This document shows, one piece after another, positions 39,504-47,868 of a DNA stretch of 53,663 nucleotides. Origin of the DNA: an uncultured Bacteroidales bacterium (GTDB lineage: Bacteria > Bacteroidota > Bacteroidia > Bacteroidales > F082); assembly GCA_937896895.1 (NCBI GenBank), contig CALBNV010000052.1:1-53663 (forward strand), in the 5' to 3' direction. Made by a program: the position numbers and the translations under genes. Every line of letters starts with the position of its first letter. Position 1 is the first letter of the stretch. The notes below the pieces were generated by a model. It searched no databases and was not told the origin of the DNA. It saw only the letters and a list, made by a program, of their open reading frames with translations.

Positions 39504-40850
39504 ATGAAAAGAAAAATCTATGATGAACTTTTGAGATGGAAGAATGAGGAACAAGGCTCTGTGGCACTTCTTATTGAGGGTGCGCGGCGTGTTGGCAAAA
39601 GTTATATCGTGGAAGAATTTGCACGAAATGAATACAAATCGTACATACTTGTTGATTTCTCTCATATAAGTAAATCCATGAAGTCGGTGTTCGATGAATA
39701 TCTGAATGAGACCGATACTTTCTTAATGTTCCTCCAAAACGTGTCTGGAGTCCAACTTTTTGAAAGACAATCTCTTATCATATTCGATGAGGTTCAAAAA
39801 TACCCAATGGCGAGGCAGGCGATAAAGCATCTTGTCGCTGACCGTCGTTATGACTACATAGAAACTGGTTCGTTGGTGAGTATCAACGAGAACACACGTG
39901 ACATTCTTATACCGTCAGAGGAACGCTCTTTGCAAATGAATCCGATGGATTTTGAAGAGTTCATTTGGGCATTGGGCGATGAGATGACATTCCCATTTAT
40001 AAAACATTGTTTCGAGAATAAAATCCCCACGGGTCCCATGCACCGCAAAGCAATGACTTTGTTCAGAGAGTATCTTGTCGTAGGTGGAATGCCGCAAGCC
40101 GTATTGGAATTTGTCGAAACGAGAAATTTTCAGAAAGTTGATGTCGTTAAACGTGACATTTTATCGCTTTACCGCAAAAGTATTGATAAACATGTAAGGG
40201 GATATACCGAAAAAGTGAAAGCCGTTTGGGATCAGATTCCGGGTGAACTTCAGAAACACGAGAAGAGGTTCAAATTACGTGATGTGGAACAAGGTGCCAG
40301 ATACAGAAGCTACGAGTCGTCGTTTCTATGGCTGAAAGACGCTCGGTTTATAAACACATGCAACAATGTGACCGAACCGCAGGTTGGCATGAAATTGAGG
40401 CGTGACGACCTTACATTCAAATGTTATATGGGTGACACGGGGCTGCTCATTTCGCATGCTTTTGATGAGAAACTCATTCAGGGCGAGGAACTCTACCAGA
40501 AGCTTATGCTCGACAAACTTGAAATCAACGAAGGCATGTTGGTGGAGAATATCGTGGCGCAAATGCTTGTGGCCAGCGGTCACTCACTTTATTTTTACAG
40601 CAAGAATTCTGATGTGGCGGAAGACCGTATGGAAATAGACTTTCTCGTGGAGAAACCGACACTGACAAATGCCCACAACATCTGTCCTGTTGAAGTGAAG
40701 TCGGGAAAGAATTACACTTTTTCATCAATTGAAAAATTCAGGAAAAAGTTTCCGACCCAGATTCATCAGCCATACATCATTCATGGCATGGACTACAGGG
40801 AAAATGATGGCTATCAATTTTTGCCATTTTACATGACGCCTTTTTTGTAA
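39504..40850 (+). CDS. AAA_14/DUF4143-type ATPase
   Basis: A 448-residue ATPase. Walker A is GARRVGKS (residues 26-33), Walker B is QSLIIFDEVQKYP, and IETGSLVSINENTRDILIPS is the sensor-1 region. The DUF4143 part holds LVVGGMPQAVLEFVE and a terminal MEIDFLVEKPTLTNAHNICP then VEVKSG, a PDDEXK-like core. ATG 39504 (MKRKIYDELLRWKN) matches the family start and the remnant at 44343 (MFRRKIEKILSEWKN). It is intact, with its own -7 box (39478) and spaced repeats upstream. Function unsettled; it is an insertion between two efflux operons rather than part of them. Confidence 0.85.
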   Translation: MKRKIYDELLRWKNEEQGSVALLIEGARRVGKSYIVEEFARNEYKSYILVDFSHISKSMKSVFDEYLNETDTFLMFLQNVSGVQLFERQSLIIFDEVQKYPMARQAIKHLVADRRYDYIETGSLVSINENTRDILIPSEERSLQMNPMDFEEFIWALGDEMTFPFIKHCFENKIPTGPMHRKAMTLFREYLVVGGMPQAVLEFVETRNFQKVDVVKRDILSLYRKSIDKHVRGYTEKVKAVWDQIPGELQKHEKRFKLRDVEQGARYRSYESSFLWLKDARFINTCNNVTEPQVGMKLRRDDLTFKCYMGDTGLLISHAFDEKLIQGEELYQKLMLDKLEINEGMLVENIVAQMLVASGHSLYFYSKNSDVAEDRMEIDFLVEKPTLTNAHNICPVEVKSGKNYTFSSIEKFRKKFPTQIHQPYIIHGMDYRENDGYQFLPFYMTPFL

Positions 40851-40929
40851 TCTTTTTCTTCCTGAACCAAAAAAATACAAAACAAATTAACTTTTTGGCT
40901 AAAACTCAAATGAAATGCTGAATAAAGAC

Positions 40930-40968
40930 TGTCCAAAAATTAGACACCCACTGTCCAAATTTTGGACG
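40930..40968 (+). promoter_or_regulatory. Paired enhancer palindromes (UAS) of the second permease
   Basis: TGTCCAAAAATTAGACA (40930-40946) and TGTCCAAATTTTGGACG (40952-40968), centres 22 bp apart. The second is a nearly perfect GTCCAAA/TTTGGAC palindrome. Preceding sequence (ATTAACTTTTTGGCTAAAAC at about 40886) is also shared with the site at 44523, so the whole region was duplicated. Confidence 0.82.
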
Positions 40969-41019
40969 GTTTTTATTTTTATGTTTTTGTAAAAAATTGA
41001 AAAACAATGATTTACAAGT

Positions 41020-41036
41020 TTGGCATGATGTTTGGT
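41020..41036 (+). promoter_or_regulatory. Sigma-54 promoter (-24/-12) of the second permease
   Basis: TTGGCATGATGTTTGGT: -24 GG at 41022, -12 element TTGG 12 bp later. It lies 62 bp downstream of the nearer enhancer centre and about 34 bp before the start codon. Confidence 0.75.
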
Positions 41037-41069
41037 AAAAAACACTGATACAATTGAAATTTAAAAATC

Positions 41070-43412
41070 ATGCTGTCATATTTCAGATTTCTCTACCGTA
41101 ACAAACTCTACACATTAATTAATGTATTGGGGCTGGCGGTCGCCATGATGTTCATCGTACTCATCGCGAAGTTCGCGAAACTGGAGTTCACCGTCGATTC
41201 GTTTCAGGAAAACACCGAAGACATTTACACGATCGGGACCGAGGACTTCGTGGCGTGTGCCTACGGCCTGACACCTTATCTCACGAGCCGTTATCCGGAA
41301 ATAAAAAGCGTCTGCGCCGTGAAAAATACTGATATCCAAGTCGTTAACATCTATGACGTTGACTATTCGCCGAAGTCGCTCGCTGTCGATACGACTTTCC
41401 TTAAGATGTTCTCTTTCAGGCTTTTGGAAGGCGACCGTGAGACGGCGTTGGACACGAAGGACAAGGTGATAATCTCGGAGGAGTTCGCAAGGCGGGCGTT
41501 TCACGGACTGTCGCCGGTGGGGAAGTCGATCCTTGTGAAATGGGGCGCGACGTCAACAAATGTCGTGGTCGGCGGAGTGTTCGAGAAGATCGAAAACTCT
41601 TTTTTTCCGGATGTTGACTTCATTTATAACTTGCAGTGTTATGGCGAGTTCATAAATGAGTTTGTGAAAAATGACAGTTTTGACAATGCTGCCGGTGTGA
41701 CGCTTTTCATCCAGACTTATCCCGGCGCGGATTTCAAGGAGAAGGAAGCCGATATGCTTGAATATTTCAAAGAGTTTTATTGGATCTATGCGTCCGGCGC
41801 ACGGAAAGAACTGCATATCTACAATTATAATAAATTGTATTTCAGTGATTTGGATTTTTATGCCCTTAATAATTGCAATCGCGGAAACAAGATTTTTATC
41901 AGTGTTTTGATGGCGGTGGCGTTTTTCATCCTGCTTTTCGCCTTGATAAATTACATCAACCTCACTGTCGCGCAGACCGGTTTCCGTGCCAAGGAGATGG
42001 CAACGAGGCGGCTTCTCGGAACGTCAAAATACGGTGTGATAATGCGGATGATTTTGGAAGCCATATTGCTGACAATCATTGCATTCGTGTTCGGAACGTT
42101 GTTTGCCGGACTCGCCGAGCCGGTGACGTTGCCGCTGCTCGGAAAGAACGTGAACGTGTTTCACGACATCACCGCTGATGAGGTCGCGGTCTGTTCCGCG
42201 TTAGTCCTGCTTGTCGGCGTCCTCGCAGGCTTGATTCCCGCCCTGATGATCTCAAGATTCAAGCCGGTTGACGTGGTGAAAGGCAGCTTCAGGCTGAAGT
42301 CGAAGCTCGTTTTCGGAAAGGTTTTCATCATGATCCAAAATGTTGTGACGATAACGATGCTTTCGCTGACGATAGCCTTGTCGTGGCAGTTTAACCATCT
42401 GATGAACAAGCCTTTAAATCATGAGACTCGCGACATCATGGAGGTAAATATCACAAATGTCTTTCAAACTGTTGAGGAGAAATCATTGACGATGCTCAAG
42501 GATGAGTTGGAAAAGCTCCCTGATGTTATCGAGGTCGGGTTTTCTCAAGGTTTCCCGCTCGGTTATGCTAATAATTCAACTTTTGAAAGAGAAGACGGAC
42601 TTTATTCACTGAACTGGATGACATGCGATACTTCATCTTTTGAAATCCTTGGTTTTGAGGTAATTACGAAAAATGCCGAGCCTTTGCCGGATACGTGGTG
42701 GATTACAGAAAAGGCGATGCGTCGTTTCGGCCTCGACTACGATGCCACCGAACTTGTCTTGGATCCGGAATACGATTGGCGTTTTAATGTCTGTGGCGTC
42801 ATCAAGGATTATAATTGTTTGCAGAATAACGAAAATGACGTTTATTTGGTCAGGATGTTGGGGGAAGAATCCGGCTCACCGTGGCATCTGATTCTGAAGA
42901 CGACGGGCCGTCACGCAAAGGCGATGGAGGAGGTGAAAGGCAGAATCAGGGAGCTGGCCAATGTTGATGTGGATTGCATGTATCTTGATGATTATCTGGC
43001 CGAGACTTATTACAAAGATTTGAGGGATATTCGTAATATCATATTGGTTTTCAGCATTGTAGCGTTGATAATTTCGATTTTGGGAATGGTGGCGATGTCA
43101 ACGTATTACGCGAAGCAGCGTTCAAAGGAGATTGCCGTCAACAAGGTCTTCGGTTCTACCAACGCCGAGGCGTTCAGGCGTCTGACAGGCGGTTTCCTGA
43201 AAATGTTCCTCGCTTCTTTCGTGGTAGCCGTCCCAATCGCCTGGTTCCTAATAGATTACTGGCTCAAAGACTACAGTTACAGAATCAGTGTCTCACCGTT
43301 GATTTTCATCGCCGCCGGTCTCGCGGTGTTTCTGATGGCGGCGTTGTCGATTTCGTGGCAGAGCCTTAAGGCCGCCAACGCGAATCCGGTGGAGAGCTTG
43401 AAGAAGGAGTAA
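41070..43412 (+). CDS. FtsX/MacB-like ABC transporter permease, copy 2
   Basis: A 780-residue permease of the same double-FtsX design as copy 1. TM1 is YTLINVLGLAVAMMFIVLIA, a periplasmic MacB_PCD domain follows, an FtsX helix bundle covers about 275-410 (ISVLMAVAFFILLFALINYI), then a second periplasmic domain and a final bundle from IRNIILVFSIVALIISILGM, ending SLKAANANPVESLKKE. Only its last residues are near-identical to copy 1. It has no ATPase domain and is the sole gene behind its sigma-54 promoter, so it depends on an ATPase made elsewhere (the one at 44666 is a candidate). It is likely induced with the other two operons under envelope stress or toxic compounds (inference). Confidence 0.9.
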   Translation: MLSYFRFLYRNKLYTLINVLGLAVAMMFIVLIAKFAKLEFTVDSFQENTEDIYTIGTEDFVACAYGLTPYLTSRYPEIKSVCAVKNTDIQVVNIYDVDYSPKSLAVDTTFLKMFSFRLLEGDRETALDTKDKVIISEEFARRAFHGLSPVGKSILVKWGATSTNVVVGGVFEKIENSFFPDVDFIYNLQCYGEFINEFVKNDSFDNAAGVTLFIQTYPGADFKEKEADMLEYFKEFYWIYASGARKELHIYNYNKLYFSDLDFYALNNCNRGNKIFISVLMAVAFFILLFALINYINLTVAQTGFRAKEMATRRLLGTSKYGVIMRMILEAILLTIIAFVFGTLFAGLAEPVTLPLLGKNVNVFHDITADEVAVCSALVLLVGVLAGLIPALMISRFKPVDVVKGSFRLKSKLVFGKVFIMIQNVVTITMLSLTIALSWQFNHLMNKPLNHETRDIMEVNITNVFQTVEEKSLTMLKDELEKLPDVIEVGFSQGFPLGYANNSTFEREDGLYSLNWMTCDTSSFEILGFEVITKNAEPLPDTWWITEKAMRRFGLDYDATELVLDPEYDWRFNVCGVIKDYNCLQNNENDVYLVRMLGEESGSPWHLILKTTGRHAKAMEEVKGRIRELANVDVDCMYLDDYLAETYYKDLRDIRNIILVFSIVALIISILGMVAMSTYYAKQRSKEIAVNKVFGSTNAEAFRRLTGGFLKMFLASFVVAVPIAWFLIDYWLKDYSYRISVSPLIFIAAGLAVFLMAALSISWQSLKAANANPVESLKKE

Positions 43413-43449
43413 AGATTAGAGAGGAGAGTTAAGAGAGCGACAGAGCGGG
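43413..43449 (+). repeat. Polypurine 3' tail repeat, copy 2
   Basis: AGATTAGAGAGGAGAGTTAA then GAGAGCGACAGAGCG matches the tail after permease copy 1 (39321-39357). The identity continues upstream into the last 45 bases of the coding sequence, suggesting gene conversion or tandem duplication with the ends kept homogeneous. Confidence 0.7.
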
Positions 43450-43493
43450 TGTGATTTTTTTAAAGAATACATGTGTGAATCAAAAATTTAGTG

Positions 43494-43501
43494 TACTTTT
43501 G
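43494..43501 (+). promoter_or_regulatory. -7 box of the toxin-antitoxin pair
   Basis: TACTTTTG, followed by CAAA, fits TAnnTTTG and lies 17 bp before the antitoxin start codon. Confidence 0.55.
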
Positions 43502-43518
43502 CAAATAAAAATTTTGAT

Positions 43519-43776
43519 ATGAATGACGTCGTGCCAATTCCAGCCGCAAAAAAATACTGGAATTTAATAAAAAATTCAAGTAATGAGGTTAAACTTAACC
43601 TTATTGAATTGATTTATATATCGTTAAGAAAAGAGCCAAAAATCACGGCGGAAGATTGTGATGATGTTCTTGATAAAATCTCATCCTCATGGCCTGATGA
43701 TGGGCTGACAGCCGATGAATTTGTTGAAGTTTGCGAGTCGGGGAGAAATAAAAAACGTGAAATAGTTGAAATCTGA
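43519..43776 (+). CDS. Putative antitoxin of a PIN-domain toxin-antitoxin pair
   Basis: An 85-residue acidic protein (NDVVPIPAAKKYWNLIKNSS, VKLNLIELIYISLRKE). It resembles small antitoxins encoded immediately before PIN toxins in Bacteroidetes: a helical N-terminal half likely to dimerise and a C-terminal toxin-wrapping tail (WPDDGLTADEFVEVCESGRN). The identification rests mainly on the partner: its stop codon is directly followed by a PIN-domain reading frame. It has its own -7 box (43494). The toxin is frameshifted as read, so the pair may be inactive. Confidence 0.6.
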   Translation: MNDVVPIPAAKKYWNLIKNSSNEVKLNLIELIYISLRKEPKITAEDCDDVLDKISSSWPDDGLTADEFVEVCESGRNKKREIVEI

Positions 43777-44191
43777 TTATTGCAAAGTATCTGCTAGACA
43801 CAAATATTTGTGGTTTCTTGTTTCGCAATAAATATGGCATTAAGGAAAAATCAAGCAAGTCGGACTTGAAAATTGTGCGGTTTCTTTATTGACAATTGCG
43901 GAGTTGATGGTCGGAGTAGAATATACTCTTCAAAATACAGGAGTAAACAAGTACGAAAATCTTAAACTTTTTGAAAATTCTGTGACAATCTTACCTGTTG
44001 AGCCATCAATAGAATTTGCAGCAAAAGAGAAAGCCAGATTGCAACTCGCAGGTACTGAAGTAAATGATTTAATAGATTTGCTGATTGCTGGTACTGCGTA
44101 TGCCAATGATTTGACGTTGATAACAGATAATATAAAACATTTTCAAAACATTAAGGGCATAAAGATTGATAATTGGGTGGTGAGAAACTGA
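43776..44191 (+). pseudogene. vapC: VapC-like PIN-domain toxin, frameshifted
   Basis: After the antitoxin stop the frame reads KYLLDTNICGFLFRNKYGIK, the N-terminus of a PIN RNase with its first catalytic Asp in LDTN. At an A5 run (43846-43850) the frame breaks. In the next frame it continues IKQVGLENCAVSLLTIAELM, VGVEYTLQNTG, LIDLLIAGTAYANDLTLITD and NIKHFQNI, which contains the remaining acidic residues of the PIN fold. One more A would restore a protein of about 138 residues. The start codon would be non-ATG (ATT or CTG near 43773-43776). Either a recently inactivated toxin or an error in the A run. Confidence 0.75.
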
Positions 44192-44239
44192 AATTAGTTG
44201 AAAAATTTTTCATAAACAGTTTCGGATTATGATTTTTTG

Positions 44240-44299
44240 TATTTTTGCAACCGAAACTCGGGTGGAAAATGTGTGAAATATTGAAAAAACTCGGGTGGA
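44240..44299 (+). repeat. 33-bp-spaced direct repeat and -7 box before an ATPase remnant
   Basis: AACTCGGGTGGAAAA begins at 44255 and 44288, exactly 33 bp apart, downstream of a TATTTTTG -7 box (44240-44247). The copies are separated by GTGTGAAATATTGAAA. They lie upstream of the truncated ATPase start at 44343, as GTTTGGTG repeats do before the intact ATPase at 39504. Confidence 0.55.
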
Positions 44300-44342
44300 A
44301 AAATGTGTTTGTAAATTATAACATATTGAAAAACAACTGAAT

Positions 44343-44432
44343 ATGTTTAGGCGAAAAATTGAAAAAATTTTGTCGGAGTGGAAAAACATCAAAGGTCATA
44401 AACCAATTGTCGTGAAAGGTGTCCGTCGATGA
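44343..44432 (+). pseudogene. DUF4143-type ATPase, N-terminal remnant
   Basis: 29 codons, MFRRKIEKILSEWKNIKGHK then PIVVKGVRR-stop, match the first residues of AAA_14/DUF4143 ATPases up to the GVRRxGKT Walker A, where a TGA ends the frame. The rest of the gene is gone; the sequence after 44440 is the duplicated region that precedes the enhancer sites. Confidence 0.75.
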
Positions 44433-44522
44433 AAATTGACAGTTTTTTGCTTTGAGTTTTAGCAAAAAACGAAAAAAAATTAACTTTTTGGCTAAAACTC
44501 AAATGAGATTCAAAATAAAGAC

Positions 44523-44561
44523 TGTCCAAAAATTAGACACCTACTGTCCAAATTTTGGACG
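44523..44561 (+). promoter_or_regulatory. Paired enhancer palindromes (UAS) of the ABC ATPase-permease operon
   Basis: TGTCCAAAAATTAGACA (44523-44539) and TGTCCAAATTTTGGACG (44545-44561) are identical to the pair at 40930, with the same 22-bp centre spacing. Confidence 0.82.
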
Positions 44562-44612
44562 GTTTTTATTTTGCTTGTTTTGTAAAATATTGATTTTTAA
44601 TGATTTAAAAGT

Positions 44613-44629
44613 TTGGCACGAAATATGAT
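44613..44629 (+). promoter_or_regulatory. Sigma-54 promoter (-24/-12) of the ABC ATPase-permease operon
   Basis: TTGGCACGAAATATGAT: -24 GG at 44615 and a weak -12 (ATGA) 12 bp later. It lies 62 bp downstream of the nearer enhancer centre and about 37 bp before the start codon. Confidence 0.7.
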
Positions 44630-44665
44630 GTATTTTCGTCGGTTTGATTATAAATGTAAAATATC

Positions 44666-45346
44666 ATGATTAAAGTTAACAACCTCGTAAAGGAATTCAG
44701 AACCGAAGACATCATCACAACGGCTCTCGCCGGCGTGTCGTTTGAAATCAAAGACGGCGAATTTGTCGCCATCATGGGACCTTCCGGATGCGGAAAGTCA
44801 ACGCTGCTGAACATCTTGGGCCTGCTCGACAACCCGACGGAAGGCGAGTACGAGCTTCTCGGCAGGGAAGTGGGCAAGCTGAAGGAGAAAGACCGCACGC
44901 TTTTCCGCAAGGGAAACATCGGCTTCGTGTTTCAGAGTTTCAACCTCATCGATGAGCTGAGCGTTTATGAAAACATCGAGCTTCCGCTTATCTATCTGAG
45001 AATCAACAAGGCGGAACGCCGCGAAAAGGTTGAGGCGATAATGCGACGCATGGGAATACTGCATCGCTGCGACCATTTCCCGCAACAGCTCTCCGGCGGA
45101 CAGCAGCAGCGTGTGGCTATAGCCCGCGCCGTCGTCGCCAACCCGAAACTCATCCTCGCCGATGAGCCGACAGGCAACCTCGACTCAAGAAACGGCCAGG
45201 AAGTGATGAAGCTGCTGTCCGAACTTCATAACGACGGCACCACGGTCGTCATGGTGACACACTCACGCAAAGACGCGTCATACGCCGACAGAATCATCAA
45301 TCTGTTCGACGGCAAAATAGTTGATAATGTGAACGATGAGCTGTAA
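44666..45346 (+). CDS. ABC transporter ATP-binding protein (MacB/LolD type)
   Basis: A 226-residue ABC ATPase. It has Walker A GPSGCGKS (residues 38-45), Q-loop Q90, signature LSGGQQQ (142-148), Walker B LILADEP with catalytic E167, and switch H199 in VTHS. Its length and the early IKVNNLVKEFRTEDIITTAL place it with the LolD/MacB ATPase group that pairs with FtsX-like permeases. It is followed 3 nt later by its permease. As the only such ATPase in the window, it may also energise the two permeases encoded without one (36870 and 41070). Transcribed from the third sigma-54 promoter. Confidence 0.95.
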   Translation: MIKVNNLVKEFRTEDIITTALAGVSFEIKDGEFVAIMGPSGCGKSTLLNILGLLDNPTEGEYELLGREVGKLKEKDRTLFRKGNIGFVFQSFNLIDELSVYENIELPLIYLRINKAERREKVEAIMRRMGILHRCDHFPQQLSGGQQQRVAIARAVVANPKLILADEPTGNLDSRNGQEVMKLLSELHNDGTTVVMVTHSRKDASYADRIINLFDGKIVDNVNDEL

Positions 45347-45349
45347 GTC

Positions 45350-47743
45350 ATGTTTTTCAAAAACTTCCTCGGTCTCCTCAAGCGTTTCACCGCGTCGTCG
45401 GTTCTCAACGTGGTCGGGATGGCGGTCGCCTTCGCCACGGCGTACGTCATCATGGTGCAGGTGCGCTATGAGCTGACCTTCAACAAAAGCTTCAAGGAAG
45501 CCGACCATATCGTCACTCTCGAATGGCCAAGTCCTTATGCCGATGACTCTTACACTAATTTTATCTCGCGCCCGATGATTGAGTCGGCGTTCGGCGACAA
45601 TCCGGGCGTGGAATCTCATTGTGTTTTGACTTCGTTTAATTGCAGTCCGAAAGGGGTGATAATACGCGTTGGCGATGGCTTTGAAGCCTATTCGATGAAC
45701 ACTGTGAGAGTAAGTACCGAAATCTTTGAAGTATTGGGAATCGAGCCTGTACGTGGCGATTTTTCCAAATTTGATGAGCCGAAAACCGTAGTGCTGACCG
45801 AATCGACAGCTAAACGGCTGAACCGTGACGTGGGCGGAAGTGTCTGTTTCTCATCTAATTGGAATGAAGATATGGTGTGCAGCATTATCGCCATAATTCC
45901 CGACATACCTGAAAACAGTGATTTCAATTGGTGGAATGCGGTTGTCTCCATTGGTGATGATTGTATTGATGACCGCAATGAGTGGTCGTTTCATGGCATG
46001 GCAAAAGTCAACACCGCCGACCTTGAGCGTATGGCTGAGATTTGCCGTGCGAATCTTGCCGGATATTTCGGAGAAGACCTGTCAGATTCAGGCGAAAGCC
46101 AGTATTATGCCGACAAGATCAAGAAGGTGCGCGTTATACCGATCACCAAGACTTATTTTGATGAAAAAAGCGGAACTGGAAACAAAGGCAACCTTGCCAC
46201 AACGCGTATGCTTATTGCCATCGCCTTGTTAATCATTGTGATAGCGTTTATCAACTTCGTGAATTTCTTCATGGCGATGGTGCCGCAGCGGCTGCGTGGC
46301 GTGAACACCTACCGTGTTTACGGATGCACGAAAACGCAGATGAAACTCAGTTTTCTTTTTGAGGCCGCCGGTCTCGTGGTGATCGCGCTTGTCGCTTCGT
46401 TGCCGGTCATCGGGTCGGTTGAGACATCGTTTATAGCTGGTTTCGTATCGCCAACATTATCGCTTTCAAGCAATTACGATATTTTCCTTGCGATTTGCGC
46501 TGTCGGGTTGGTTTTCGCTGTGGTCGCGAACATCTATCCTGCAAATTACATCACTTCGTTCCCGTTGGCGGTGGCCGCGAAAGGCAGCTTTGTTTCCTCA
46601 AAGGCGGGGAAGAGACTTCGCACAATGCTCATCGGAGTGCAGTTTGCCGTTTCCATCGCTTTGATAATCAGTTCGTTGTTTATCAAACTTCAGCACGATT
46701 ACATGTTAAGGCACGATATGGGTTTCAACAAGGAGATGTTGCTGACCGGCGTGGTGCCGTCGAAAATCGGCTATCATTTCTCCGACAGGGAGGCGTTCGC
46801 GTCGGAGCTGAAGAAAAACCCACAGATTGTGGATGTAGCATACGCGAACGGACAGATGGTCTCGGCTGGCCGTATGGGCTGGGGGCGTGACTTCAACAAC
46901 GAGGAGATCCATTTCAGCTGTTATCCTGTTTCATATAATTTCCTGAAATTCATGGGAATAGACATCGTTGAGGGCGAAGACTTCTCGAAAGTAGCCGAAA
47001 ACGACAGCCTCGGCACGTTTATTTTCAATGAGGTTGCGAAGAATAAATTCGGTCTCACGTTGGAGGACAGAATCGTCGGCCATAACAAAGAGACAAAGAT
47101 TGTCGGTTTTTGTAAGGACTTCAATTTCAAGCCGTTGCAATATGATAATGAACCGTTTGCGTTTTATGTCTTCGGTCCGGATTCGTGGAAGTCGCTCGAT
47201 AATCTCTATGTCAGAATCGCGCCGGACGCCGATGTCGAGGCCGTCATCGATTTCATCAAAGACGAGGTCGTGAGGTACGTGCCGGAGGTGAAGCGCGGCT
47301 ATCTGTATTACGACTTCTTCGATGAGGAGCTTGCGCGGATATACGATTACGACAGGAAGTTTGCGGCGCTGATTACCACGTTTTCGGTGGTTTCAATCAT
47401 CATCTCGCTGATGGGCGTTTTCGGCTTGGTTCTCTTTGAGACTCAATACCGAAGAAAGGAGATCGCGCTTCGCAGGGTGAACGGCGCGACGGTCCGCGAG
47501 ATCCTCGGCATCTTCAGCAGTCAGTTCGTGAAAATCGTGTCGGTGAGCTTCGTCGTTGCCGCGCCGGTCTCGTATGTCATCATCGACAGATGGCTCGAAA
47601 AGTTCGCTTACCGCACTCCGATGTGTTGGTGGGTCTTCGTGCTTGCGTTTGCTATCGTGTTGATTATCACCATTTCAATAGTGTTGATAAGATGTTGGAA
47701 ATCGGCGAATGCAAACCCGGTGGAGGCATTGAAGGATAGTTAA
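45350..47743 (+). CDS. FtsX/MacB-like ABC transporter permease, copy 3
   Basis: A 797-residue permease with the double MacB_PCD/FtsX layout. TM1 is SSVLNVVGMAVAFATAYVIM, the first FtsX bundle lies near 280-410 (MLIAIALLIIVIAFINFVNF), a second TM and periplasmic domain follow (TMLIGVQFAVSIALIISSLF), and the last bundle begins FAALITTFSVVSIIISLMGV and ends CWKSANANPVEALKDS. It is encoded 3 nt after the ABC ATPase and is its obvious partner. With the TolC and HlyD proteins it could form a tripartite exporter. It differs from copies 1 and 2 through most of its length, suggesting distinct substrates. Confidence 0.92.
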   Translation: MFFKNFLGLLKRFTASSVLNVVGMAVAFATAYVIMVQVRYELTFNKSFKEADHIVTLEWPSPYADDSYTNFISRPMIESAFGDNPGVESHCVLTSFNCSPKGVIIRVGDGFEAYSMNTVRVSTEIFEVLGIEPVRGDFSKFDEPKTVVLTESTAKRLNRDVGGSVCFSSNWNEDMVCSIIAIIPDIPENSDFNWWNAVVSIGDDCIDDRNEWSFHGMAKVNTADLERMAEICRANLAGYFGEDLSDSGESQYYADKIKKVRVIPITKTYFDEKSGTGNKGNLATTRMLIAIALLIIVIAFINFVNFFMAMVPQRLRGVNTYRVYGCTKTQMKLSFLFEAAGLVVIALVASLPVIGSVETSFIAGFVSPTLSLSSNYDIFLAICAVGLVFAVVANIYPANYITSFPLAVAAKGSFVSSKAGKRLRTMLIGVQFAVSIALIISSLFIKLQHDYMLRHDMGFNKEMLLTGVVPSKIGYHFSDREAFASELKKNPQIVDVAYANGQMVSAGRMGWGRDFNNEEIHFSCYPVSYNFLKFMGIDIVEGEDFSKVAENDSLGTFIFNEVAKNKFGLTLEDRIVGHNKETKIVGFCKDFNFKPLQYDNEPFAFYVFGPDSWKSLDNLYVRIAPDADVEAVIDFIKDEVVRYVPEVKRGYLYYDFFDEELARIYDYDRKFAALITTFSVVSIIISLMGVFGLVLFETQYRRKEIALRRVNGATVREILGIFSSQFVKIVSVSFVVAAPVSYVIIDRWLEKFAYRTPMCWWVFVLAFAIVLIITISIVLIRCWKSANANPVEALKDS

Positions 47744-47868
47744 GAGGGGAAAGAGAAGGGTTAAGAGAATTCTTTAAAAATTGCACTAAAAAATGTGCAG
47801 TTTGCGACTCTTTTTCAAGATAATAAAAACGAAATTCATCCGTTAAGTTCTTGTTAACGAGTAAAATA

